31,296 nt of DNA from Roseovarius sp. UBA6217 (GTDB taxonomy: Bacteria; Pseudomonadota; Alphaproteobacteria; Rhodobacterales; Rhodobacteraceae), in the NCBI GenBank assembly GCA_002421985.1, contig DISF01000065.1, positions 1 through 31,296 on the forward strand. The letters run 5' to 3'. Numbering within the stretch: position 1 is the stretch's first letter; each line of letters starts with the position of its first letter. The notes below the pieces were generated by a model that did no database searches, was not told the DNA's origin, and was given only the letters and a program-made list of their open reading frames with translations. Shown piece after piece: positions 8,763-14,952 of the stretch. Made by a program: the position numbers and the translations under genes.

Positions 8763-8774
8763 CGGAGTATCCCG

Positions 8775-9266
8775 ATGCGCATCGCCCTCTATCCCGGCAC
8801 GTTCGACCCGATCACGCTGGGCCATATCGACATCATCCGCCGCGCCGCCGTGCTGGTTGATCGCCTCGTGATCGGGGTGGCGATCAACCGCGACAAGGGG
8901 CCGCTCTTCTCGCTGGAGGAGCGCGTGGCGATGATCGAGGCGGAATGCGCGGCGCTCTCGGCCGAGACCGGCACCGAGATCGTTGCCCATCCGTTCGACA
9001 ATCTTCTGATCCATTGCGCGCATGACGTGGGCGCACAGCTCATCGTGCGCGGTCTGCGGGCGGTGGCGGATTTCGAATACGAATTCCAGATGGTGGGCAT
9101 GAACCGCGCGCTCGACAACACGGTGGAGACGGTATTCCTGATGGCCGATGCGGGCCATCAGGCGATCGCGTCGAAACTGGTCAAGGAAATCGCGCGGCTT
9201 GGCGGCGATGTGAGCAAATTCGTCACGCCCCCGGTGCACGCGGCGCTGACCCGGAAGGTTGCCTGA
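8775..9266 (+). CDS. coaD: phosphopantetheine adenylyltransferase
   Basis: A 163-residue cytosolic nucleotidyltransferase that adenylates 4'-phosphopantetheine to dephospho-CoA, the fourth step of coenzyme A synthesis. The start ALYPGTFDPITLGH carries the T/HxGH motif with catalytic His17. VRGLRAVADFEYEFQM at 91-106 is the substrate-binding loop, and IASKLVKEIARLGGDVSKFV at 131-150 matches the C-terminal ATP-binding region (SS.LVKE in relatives). Length is exactly that of the family. The ATG at 8775 has GGAG seven bases upstream. Confidence 0.96.
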   Translation: MRIALYPGTFDPITLGHIDIIRRAAVLVDRLVIGVAINRDKGPLFSLEERVAMIEAECAALSAETGTEIVAHPFDNLLIHCAHDVGAQLIVRGLRAVADFEYEFQMVGMNRALDNTVETVFLMADAGHQAIASKLVKEIARLGGDVSKFVTPPVHAALTRKVA

Positions 9267-9283
9267 AAAGGGGGGGGCGGTTG

Positions 9284-9303
9284 ATGGCGGTCCCGGCCGC
9301 CAT
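9284..9303 (+). terminator. hairpin downstream of coaD, weak terminator
   Basis: ATGGCGG (9284-9290) and CCGCCAT (9297-9303) form a seven-pair stem around TCCCGG, 18 bases after the coaD stop. Only two T residues follow, so termination strength is doubtful. Confidence 0.35.
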
Positions 9304-9304
9304 T

Positions 9305-9332
9305 TGCCTCCTGTCCCCCGCGCGGCATCAAG
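9305..9332. repeat. copy 1 of a 28-base dispersed repeat
   Basis: GCCTCCTGTCCCCCGCGCG followed by a short variable base pair and ATCAAGC recurs almost unchanged at 24655-24682. Both copies are intergenic and both lie near palindromic repeats, so they probably belong to one family of dispersed non-coding repeats. Confidence 0.6.
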
Positions 9333-9350
9333 CCCGAAGGACACCGCGCA

Positions 9351-9455
9351 TAGAGCATGTTGCGCAAAAGTGGGAACCGGTTTTGCGCAGAAAAACATGC
9401 GACCACAAAAGGTTAGAGTGGGTCGCGTGACTGCAGATGAACGCGACGCGCTCTA
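9351..9455. repeat. 105-base double-hairpin palindromic element
   Basis: The element is bounded by TAGAGC (9351-9356) and its exact inverse GCTCTA (9450-9455). Its first hairpin pairs GCATGTT (9355-9361) with AACATGC (9394-9400) and GCGCAAAA (9362-9369) with TTTTGCGC (9381-9388) around GTGGGAACCGG. The second pairs TAGAG (9414-9418) with CTCTA (9451-9455) and GTCGCGT (9422-9428) with ACGCGAC (9441-9447). The GAGCATG...AAAAGTGGGAACCGGTTTT pattern is one I know from repeated elements of Rhizobiales genomes. It lies in the 450-base gap between coaD and the LysR gene (9267-9716), which holds no gene I can support. Confidence 0.75.
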
Positions 9456-9556
9456 GCGGGCCGTCCGTCGTTCCAAAGGCGCGCCGCTTTACCTCGGCAG
9501 GCCTTCGGTGTGACTGCGTGGCGCTTGCCCGCGTGCATCCGTATTCACGCGGCTTG

Positions 9557-9577
9557 ATATAACATATTGAGTTATAT
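9557..9577. promoter_or_regulatory. AT-rich 7-7-7 dyad, possible operator
   Basis: ATATAAC (9557-9563) and GTTATAT (9571-9577) flank a seven-base spacer in an otherwise G+C-rich gap. The symmetry and base composition fit a regulator-binding site, but no gene starts close by on either strand; the LysR gene ends 140 bases to the right. Confidence 0.4.
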
Positions 9578-9716
9578 TGATCGTTTCGGATTGGATCGGT
9601 GGTGATCGAGTAATCCTGATGCGCGATCCCCGAACGCAGGACGCTTCAATGCACCAAAGGAGAACCGGCCCAACGAGGCATCGCCGGGGCTGGCAACGGG
9701 GGAAAAAGGGGATATT

Positions 9717-10622
9717 CTACCAGTCCGTCGGGCCTTTATCGGCGAACTGGCGGACGAGGAAATCAATGAAGGCGCGCACCTTGGGCTGGGTAAAGCGCCC
9801 CGGCGGATAGACCGCAAAAATGCCCTGCGTGTCGACCGGCAGATCGGGCATCGCGTCTTCGACCAGCCCCTGGGCCATCGCGCGGGCATAGAGGAACGAG
9901 GGCAGATAGGCGATGCCAAGACCGGAAATCGCGGCGTTGAGCAGCGATTGGCCATCGTTGACACTCAGGCCCCCCGCCGTGCGCACCTGCCGTTTTTCGC
10001 CCGAGGGGGCAGTCAGTTTCCACACCGCGTTGCCGCCCTGGCTGGAATAATGCAACAGCTTGTGTTCGTTGAGATCGTCGATTCGCTCGGGCCGCCCGTA
10101 TTTGGCGAAATAGGCCGGGCTGGCGATCATCCGGCGCGTCGTTTCCGACAGTTTGCGCGCGCGCAGGGTGCTGTCCTCCATGTCGCCGATACGCACCGCC
10201 ATGTCGAAACCCTCGGAAATCAGCTCTACATAGCGGTTGTTGAGCACCATGTTGACGGTGATATCGGGGAATTCCTCAAGGAACTGGCCAAGAATCGGCG
10301 ACAGGTGATTGACGCCGAAATCGGTCGCCACCGAGATGCGCAAGAGGCCCGAGGGGTCTGACTGCATCGAACTGACCAGCGCATCGGCCTCGCCCGCGTC
10401 GTTGAGCACCCGAAGCGCCCGGTCGTAATAGGCAAGGCCAATCTCGGTGGGGCTCACGCGCCGCGTGGTGCGGTTCAAAAGCCGCGCGCCAAGCCGCGCC
10501 TCAAGCGAGGAGACATGCTTGGACACGGCGGATTTCGAGATGCCCATCTTGCGGGCCGCATCGGTAAACCCGCCCTGATCCACCACGGTGGCGAACGCTT
10601 CCATTTCCGTCAGGCGATCCAT
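9717..10622 (-). CDS. LysR-family transcriptional regulator
   Basis: A 301-residue regulator of standard LysR length. An N-terminal winged helix-turn-helix (MEAFATVVDQGGFTDAARKMGISKSAVSKHVSSLEARLGARLLNR, about 7-51) is followed by a linker helix and a periplasmic-binding-like effector domain from about residue 90. The effector domain contains GLLRISVATDFGVNHLSPIL and FDMAVRIGDMEDSTLRARKL, typical of the CrgA/DsdC-like branch that often controls dehydrogenases or detoxification enzymes; the inducer is unknown. I chose the ATG at 10622 because AAGAGG lies seven bases before it and the HTH starts at once. No divergent target gene adjoins it: the next gene upstream, arfB, is on the same strand. 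Confidence 0.92.
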   Translation of the reverse strand: MDRLTEMEAFATVVDQGGFTDAARKMGISKSAVSKHVSSLEARLGARLLNRTTRRVSPTEIGLAYYDRALRVLNDAGEADALVSSMQSDPSGLLRISVATDFGVNHLSPILGQFLEEFPDITVNMVLNNRYVELISEGFDMAVRIGDMEDSTLRARKLSETTRRMIASPAYFAKYGRPERIDDLNEHKLLHYSSQGGNAVWKLTAPSGEKRQVRTAGGLSVNDGQSLLNAAISGLGIAYLPSFLYARAMAQGLVEDAMPDLPVDTQGIFAVYPPGRFTQPKVRAFIDFLVRQFADKGPTDW

Positions 10623-10807
10623 ACTGATACCTCTTCTTCCAGTCAGGCTCCTGTGTGACGGAAAAATCGGGCGCAACTGCGGCGCGTGCCTGACAATATC
10701 GGGGTGGCATCGGGATCGTCGCCGCACAGGAAACATGGACACACGGTAAATAGAGGCTGTCTTTCGACATTCCGGGCTTCCGTCCGCCCGACGCGGGCAT
10801 GACGGGG

Positions 10808-11230
10808 TCAGTCCTCTCCGTCAACGCGCCCGCGCAGCGCCTTGACCTCTGCGCGGGTCTTCTTGGCCTTCAGGCGGCGTTTCCTGGCCCCCAGCGTGGG
10901 CCGTGTCACGATGCGGCGCTTGGGTTTGATCGCGGCTTGCCGGATCAGCTCCGCCAGCCGGTCGCGCACGATATCGCGGTTGCGGGTCTGGCTGCGGGTC
11001 TCGTCGCAGTGCAGCACCAGCGCGCCCTCCTTGGTCCAGCGCCGCCCCGCCAGCCGCTTGAGCCGCGTCTTGACCGGGCCGGGCAGGTTGGGCGATCGCT
11101 CGGCCTCGAATCGCAGCTCCACGGCGCTCGCCACCTTGTTGACATTCTGCCCGCCGGGGCCGGAGGCGCGGATGAACTGCTCGGTCAGTTCCCAATCCTC
11201 GATGGCGATCTCGTCGGTAATCCGTAGCAT
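10808..11230 (-). CDS. arfB: alternative ribosome-rescue factor B (peptidyl-tRNA hydrolase)
   Basis: A 140-residue protein that frees ribosomes stalled at mRNA ends by hydrolysing peptidyl-tRNA in the P site. It has the class I release-factor catalytic core, with IRASGPGGQNVNKV (GGQ at 26-28), followed by a basic tail rich in Lys and Arg (about 100-135: KPKRRIVTRPTLGARKRRLK), which in E. coli YaeJ enters the empty mRNA channel. Length equals the family's. The ATG is preceded by a GGAA run, and two possible transcripts reach it: one from its own unseen promoter and one from the upstream leader at about 11480 that carries a small frame and a terminator. It is thus a candidate for attenuation control. 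Confidence 0.93.
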   Translation of the reverse strand: MLRITDEIAIEDWELTEQFIRASGPGGQNVNKVASAVELRFEAERSPNLPGPVKTRLKRLAGRRWTKEGALVLHCDETRSQTRNRDIVRDRLAELIRQAAIKPKRRIVTRPTLGARKRRLKAKKTRAEVKALRGRVDGED

Positions 11231-11293
11231 GGGCGGTTCCGCGTGACAGGCCCTGCGTGGCCCGCCTGTTGAGGTTGAAATGGGCTGATGTTG

Positions 11294-11323
11294 AAAAGGG
11301 CCGCCCCGGTTCGGGACGGCCCT
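11294..11323 (-). terminator. Rho-independent terminator between the small frame and arfB
   Basis: On the minus strand AGGGCCGTCCCG pairs with CGGGGCGGCCCT around AAC and is followed by TTT. Position 11304/11316 forms a G-U pair only in the minus-strand RNA (C-A in the plus strand), which supports this orientation. It lies 64 bases before the arfB start. Confidence 0.75.
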
Positions 11324-11345
11324 CCAGAAGCTGCGGAGGCGGGCC
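11318..11345 (-). promoter_or_regulatory. possible antiterminator hairpin upstream of arfB
   Basis: On the minus strand GGC-CCG-CCTCC (11345-11335) can pair with GGAGG-GCC (11325-11318) around a nine-base loop. The 3' arm contains bases 11318-11323, which are also the first bases of the terminator stem, so the two hairpins exclude each other. A further hairpin, GCCAA/TTGGC, lies just upstream (11358-11372). The regulatory role is inferred from this overlap alone. Confidence 0.4.
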
Positions 11346-11390
11346 GGTCAGGCACGCGCCAATCCGGTTGGCTTTCGCCTCGGGGCTGCC

Positions 11391-11447
11391 CTAGATGGCG
11401 GCCTCCCGGACTGTCCCGGCACCTCGCTCCAATACATCTGATGACAC
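11391..11447 (-). CDS. 18-residue rare-codon leader frame upstream of arfB
   Basis: A GTG-initiated frame, VSSDVLERGAGTVREAAI, follows GAAAGGAGGTG, a nearly complete complement of the 16S rRNA 3' end, with seven bases of spacing. Its codons include TCA, TCA, GTA, TTG, CGA and ACA, which are rare in the rest of this window. It lies between a predicted promoter and a terminator that precedes arfB. The exceptional ribosome site makes translation likely; the codon choice and the position suggest a leader peptide or a structured RNA rather than an ordinary gene. I do not recognise the peptide. The gap 11231-11555 holds nothing else I can support. Confidence 0.5.
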   Translation of the reverse strand: MSSDVLERGAGTVREAAI

Positions 11448-11483
11448 TGGACCACCTCCTTTCAGTTGTTGAAACCTGATCCC

Positions 11484-11511
11484 AGCGTGCCACAGATTTC
11501 GCCATTGTCAA
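11484..11511 (-). promoter_or_regulatory. predicted promoter of the arfB leader transcript
   Basis: A perfect TTGACA (11511-11506 on the minus strand) is followed after 16 bases by CACGCT (11489-11484), a poor -10 match. The -35 box and the downstream strong ribosome site and terminator make a start near 11475 plausible. Confidence 0.4.
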
Positions 11512-11555
11512 AACAAAACCATGTGGTGCGCGGGAATTTTGCCGCAGGATCGTGT

Positions 11556-12479
11556 TTATCCGCCCTGGAGCACCGCCACGCATTGGTGCGGCAGGTCGGC
11601 CATTGTCAGCTCGCGCCGTGGCTTGGGCGCGGGGGCGTTCGGATCGCGCGGCGCGGGCGGCGGCGGGTTGAGGATGTTGCGCACCCACTCCTCTGCCTCG
11701 GCGCAGCCATCGCCGGGCGGGGGTGCGGCCTGATCTACGCAACCCGTTGCATTATCGGGACATTTCAGACGAATATGGAAATGGTAGTGATGCCCCCACC
11801 AGGGCCGGACCTTGCGCAGCCAGGCGCGGTCGCCGGTCTCGTCGCGGCACATCTGCGCCTTGGCCCCGGCAAAGATGAAGATGCGCGCGGTGCGCGGATC
11901 GCTGGCCGCCGCCTTGACGATCTCGTGATGCGCGCGGGTCCAGTTGCCGTTGGTATAGGCCCCGTTGGCGCGCTGCATGGAGACCGAAGAGATGTTTTCG
12001 CGGGCATTGCGGCTCAGCGTCAGGTCATTGGCGGGGCGCAGCCAGATATCGGCATCAAGCCCCATCTGGTGGCTGGCATGGCCCGAGAGCATCGGCCCGC
12101 CGCGCGGCTGGCTCAGATCGCCCACGTAAAGCCCGCTCCAGCCCGGCTGTTGCGCCGCCATGCGCGAGAGTTTCTGCACCATGTCAACGGTTTCGGGATG
12201 GCCCCAGTTGCGGTTGCGGCTCAGGCGCATGGCCTGCCAGGTGGGCCCCGTCTCGGGCAGGGCAACGCCGCCGGCAAGGCAGCCCTTGGCATAGCTGCCA
12301 TAGGCCGCCGGCGCATGTTCCGAGCCGCGCGCCTGTGCGCCGAAAAGCTCCTTGGCGTGCACGCCCTGCATCGCGGCGGGGAGGCTCTGGCTTGACAGGG
12401 TGTCCGCGCGGGAGGCGGGATCATCGGCCCCCATGCAGCCCGCGAGGGCGAGGGTGACAAGCATGACGAGGCGTTTCAC
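11556..12479 (-). CDS. mepA: penicillin-insensitive murein endopeptidase, lipoprotein
   Basis: A 307-residue LAS-family metallopeptidase that cleaves D-Ala-meso-DAP cross-links in peptidoglycan. Zinc-ligand and active-site motifs are present: GGPMLSGHASHQMGLDADIWL (127-147, with His134, His137 and Asp142/144) and PWWGHHYHFHIRLKCP (226-241). The N-terminus is a signal peptide with a lipobox LALAGC, so Cys15 would be lipidated; the E. coli enzyme is soluble and periplasmic, so membrane anchoring is a difference. The start is GTG at 12479, overlapping the upstream MFS stop by four bases (GTGA), with AAGGAG ten bases upstream. A proline-rich C-terminal stretch (PPPPAPRDPNAPAPKP) is unusual for the core family. 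Confidence 0.92.
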   Translation of the reverse strand: MKRLVMLVTLALAGCMGADDPASRADTLSSQSLPAAMQGVHAKELFGAQARGSEHAPAAYGSYAKGCLAGGVALPETGPTWQAMRLSRNRNWGHPETVDMVQKLSRMAAQQPGWSGLYVGDLSQPRGGPMLSGHASHQMGLDADIWLRPANDLTLSRNARENISSVSMQRANGAYTNGNWTRAHHEIVKAAASDPRTARIFIFAGAKAQMCRDETGDRAWLRKVRPWWGHHYHFHIRLKCPDNATGCVDQAAPPPGDGCAEAEEWVRNILNPPPPAPRDPNAPAPKPRRELTMADLPHQCVAVLQGG

Positions 12480-13843
12480 GGCGTGCGGTCTCCTTCGGGC
12501 CTGACCCAGTGTAGCAGAACGAGCCCGATCACGAAAAGCCCGATCACCGGTGCCACGCCGATGCGCGCGCTGCCCGTGAGCGTGGTCACCAGCCCGATGA
12601 GTGCCGGGGCAAGGAACGCGGTCGCCCGCCCCGAGAGACCATAGAGGCCGAAATTCTCGGTCGGGGCCGCCGGGTCGGTGTGGCGCACCATCAAGGTGCG
12701 GCTCGCTGCCTGAAGCGTGCCGCCAAGCCCGCCGATGAGCACGCCGCAGCCAAAGAACACCGCGTCGGGCAGGGCAGAGCCGGGGGCCAGCGGTATCCCG
12801 AATATCTGGCTGCGATCCATGCCCACCACGGTGACACAGACCGCCATCAGACCCCAGATCGCGGCGATGATGACCGGCTTGGGGCCAAAGCGCGCGTCAA
12901 ACTTGCCGCCCACCCAACTGAACAGCGCCCCCGAGATCGCGCCGATGATGCCGAAAATGCCGACCGAGGTGATCGACCAGTCGAGCACCAGGATCGCATA
13001 GGTGCCGCCAAAGCCGTAAAGCCCGTTGAGCGCATCGCGGTAGAACATCGACGAGCCGAGATAGGCGCTGAGGCTGAGGCGGTGGCGCAACCCCTTGACC
13101 GTGTTGACCAAAAGCCCAAGCGCCGCGCGGATGCCGCCGCCCGTGCCCGCAGGCCCGGTATCGCGCACCCACAGGAAATAGGGCACCATGAACACCGCGA
13201 ACCACAGCGCCGTGAACGGCCCGACAAAGCGCGTGCCCTCGCGCGCCGCCGCATCGAGGCCAAAGGCCGGATCGAGGCCGATCAGGGTCTTGCCGCTGGG
13301 CTGTTCGACAAAGAAAAGCAGCATGAGAACCAGCGACAGCACCCCGCCCGCATAGCCAAAGGCAAAGCCCGAGCCCGAGATCGCGCCCACCTCTTGTTGT
13401 GACCCCAGCGAGGGAAGCTGCGAGTTGATGAAGATGAGCGCGTATTCCGCCCCGATGAAGCCGATGCCAAAGGCCATAAGGCCGAACCACATGTTCGAGC
13501 CGTCGGGCACCATGCCCCAGATCGCCGCCGCCCCCCCCACATACATCGCCGAGAAGACGATGATCCACGGCAGCCGCCGCCCCGTCGTGTCGGCGAAGGC
13601 CCCCATGATCGGCGCGCCCAGCCCGATGATGAGCCCGCTCACCGTCAGACCGGTGGACCAAAGCGCCTGCGCGCGCGCATCCGCCGCCGCCTCTGGCAGG
13701 CCGGTGCCAAGATAGTATTCCGCCGCGACCGAGGCGAAATACGGCCCGAAAATGAAGGTGATGAGCAGCGTGTGATAGGGCTGGCTCGCCCAGTCGAAAA
13801 AGAACCAGCCCCAGATGCGCTTGCGCTGCGAAATCCCTGCCAT
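12476..13843 (-). CDS. MFS transporter of the Atg22/UMF1 type
   Basis: A 455-residue membrane protein with about 11-12 hydrophobic segments. The start RIWGWFFFDWASQPYHTLLITFIFGPYF is the signature of the UMF1/Atg22-like branch of the major facilitator superfamily, whose eukaryotic member exports amino acids from the vacuole; bacterial substrates are mostly unknown. LGAPIMGAFADTTGRRLPWI fits the MFS loop 2-3 motif (G...D..GRR). It is translationally coupled to mepA through a four-base overlap, which may hint at a role in recycling peptidoglycan fragments, but this is inference from position only. The thioesterase-like gene lies 67 bases upstream on the same strand. Confidence 0.88.
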   Translation of the reverse strand: MAGISQRKRIWGWFFFDWASQPYHTLLITFIFGPYFASVAAEYYLGTGLPEAAADARAQALWSTGLTVSGLIIGLGAPIMGAFADTTGRRLPWIIVFSAMYVGGAAAIWGMVPDGSNMWFGLMAFGIGFIGAEYALIFINSQLPSLGSQQEVGAISGSGFAFGYAGGVLSLVLMLLFFVEQPSGKTLIGLDPAFGLDAAAREGTRFVGPFTALWFAVFMVPYFLWVRDTGPAGTGGGIRAALGLLVNTVKGLRHRLSLSAYLGSSMFYRDALNGLYGFGGTYAILVLDWSITSVGIFGIIGAISGALFSWVGGKFDARFGPKPVIIAAIWGLMAVCVTVVGMDRSQIFGIPLAPGSALPDAVFFGCGVLIGGLGGTLQAASRTLMVRHTDPAAPTENFGLYGLSGRATAFLAPALIGLVTTLTGSARIGVAPVIGLFVIGLVLLHWVRPEGDRTP

Positions 13844-13910
13844 CCTGCCCCCGCGCGTTTTGCAGCGATAAGACAGGCTGACGCGCGGGCTGGCAAGCTA
13901 TTCCTGCGCC

Positions 13911-14450
13911 TTAGCCCTGCATGGGCGGCCAGGGGCGCACGTCTTCGGCCGCGATCCAGGCGTGCACCCAGCCGGGCAGGGGCTGGGCGGCAAGCTCTGC
14001 CTGCCCGAGCGCGGCCAGAACCTCACCGAGCGGCACGATGCCGCCGCGCCCCGTCACCGCGCAGCGGCAGAGGATATGGTTCGCGCATTGGCCATCGCGC
14101 GACCACATGGATTGCTCGATATATATGAACCGCGCATCCCACCCCACCAGCCTTGAGCGCATCTCGACCCGGTCGAACATGCGCACGCGGCGGCGGTAGC
14201 GCACGCTTGCCCCGGCTATGGCCATCCCCCAGCGTTTGCGCCGCAGCACCCCGATCAACCCGACGCGCGTCACCAGCGGGATACGCCCCAGATCAAAGAG
14301 CGTGAGTGTGCGCCCGTTGTTGAGCTCGCGCCACAGGTCGATATCCCAGGGCAGGCAATAATGCTGCGAGACATGCGTGCCCGTCAACGGCAGGGGCGGC
14401 GAATTGCGATGCTGCCATAGCTGCCAGAACATTCGGATCACGGGATACAT
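13911..14450 (-). CDS. hotdog thioesterase-like protein (THEM6/4HBT group)
   Basis: A 179-residue protein with the hotdog-fold pattern of acyl-CoA thioesterase-like proteins: SQHYCLPWDIDLWRELNNGRTLTLFDLGR at 28-56 matches the conserved first strand and hotdog helix, with Asp36/Asp38 where catalytic acids are found in relatives. VRYRRRVRMFDRVEMRSRLVGWDARFIYIEQSMW at 83-116 is the beta-sheet core. The start MYPVIRMFWQLW is hydrophobic, as in THEM6-like proteins. I chose the ATG at 14450 because GGAGG lies seven to eight bases before it; an upstream in-frame extension runs antisense over yggT. Substrate unknown. Confidence 0.8.
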   Translation of the reverse strand: MYPVIRMFWQLWQHRNSPPLPLTGTHVSQHYCLPWDIDLWRELNNGRTLTLFDLGRIPLVTRVGLIGVLRRKRWGMAIAGASVRYRRRVRMFDRVEMRSRLVGWDARFIYIEQSMWSRDGQCANHILCRCAVTGRGGIVPLGEVLAALGQAELAAQPLPGWVHAWIAAEDVRPWPPMQG

Positions 14451-14586
14451 GGGGGGGGCCTCCGCTGGTTGCGGCGCTGGCTTGGCAGGCGCGCCGCCCC
14501 TCGTCAACCGCAACCGCGCGTCAGGCTTGCGCTCGGGCGGCGGCCCGCATAGGTCTGGGGCAAACCGACAAGAGGGCCGCACCGCC

Positions 14587-14874
14587 ATGCAATCGCTTTT
14601 CCAGATCCTGATGCTGCTGCTTGATGTGGCGTGGTTCTTCATCATCGCGCATGTCATCATGTCGTGGCTGATAAATTTCCAGGTGCTCAACCTGCGCCAG
14701 CAATTCGTGGCGCAGATCTGGTATGGTCTCAATCGCCTGCTGGAGCCGCTTTATGCTCCGGTGCGCCGCATCCTGCCGCAGATGGGCGGCATTGATCTCG
14801 CGCCGCTGGTGGTGCTGATCGGGGTCTATGCGCTTCGGATCGTGCTGGTGAACAACGCGGCGGCGTTTTACTAG
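14587..14874 (+). CDS. YggT-family inner-membrane protein
   Basis: A 95-residue protein with two membrane segments (about 5-27 and 68-88) and the family motif LEPLYAPVRRILPQMGGIDLAPLVVL between and into the second. The YggT family is widespread and has been linked to membrane or osmotic functions and, by genetic context, to cell division; no biochemical activity is established. The ATG at 14587 follows AGAGGG, and an upstream frame overlapping the divergent thioesterase promoter is unlikely. It is the first rightward gene after the leftward block, 78 bases before recQ. Confidence 0.9.
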   Translation: MQSLFQILMLLLDVAWFFIIAHVIMSWLINFQVLNLRQQFVAQIWYGLNRLLEPLYAPVRRILPQMGGIDLAPLVVLIGVYALRIVLVNNAAAFY

Positions 14875-14952
14875 GCCGGGGCCTTGTCCCTCCAGGCTTG
14901 GTGTGAAACACCCTTTGCAAAAGCATATATAGTCAACGCCGACAGGATCCCC

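Noticed and set aside
11451..11466. Plus-strand ACCACCTCCTTTC resembling the 3' end of 16S rRNA
   Set aside because: It is only the complement of the very strong Shine-Dalgarno sequence on the minus strand; no other 16S sequence surrounds it.
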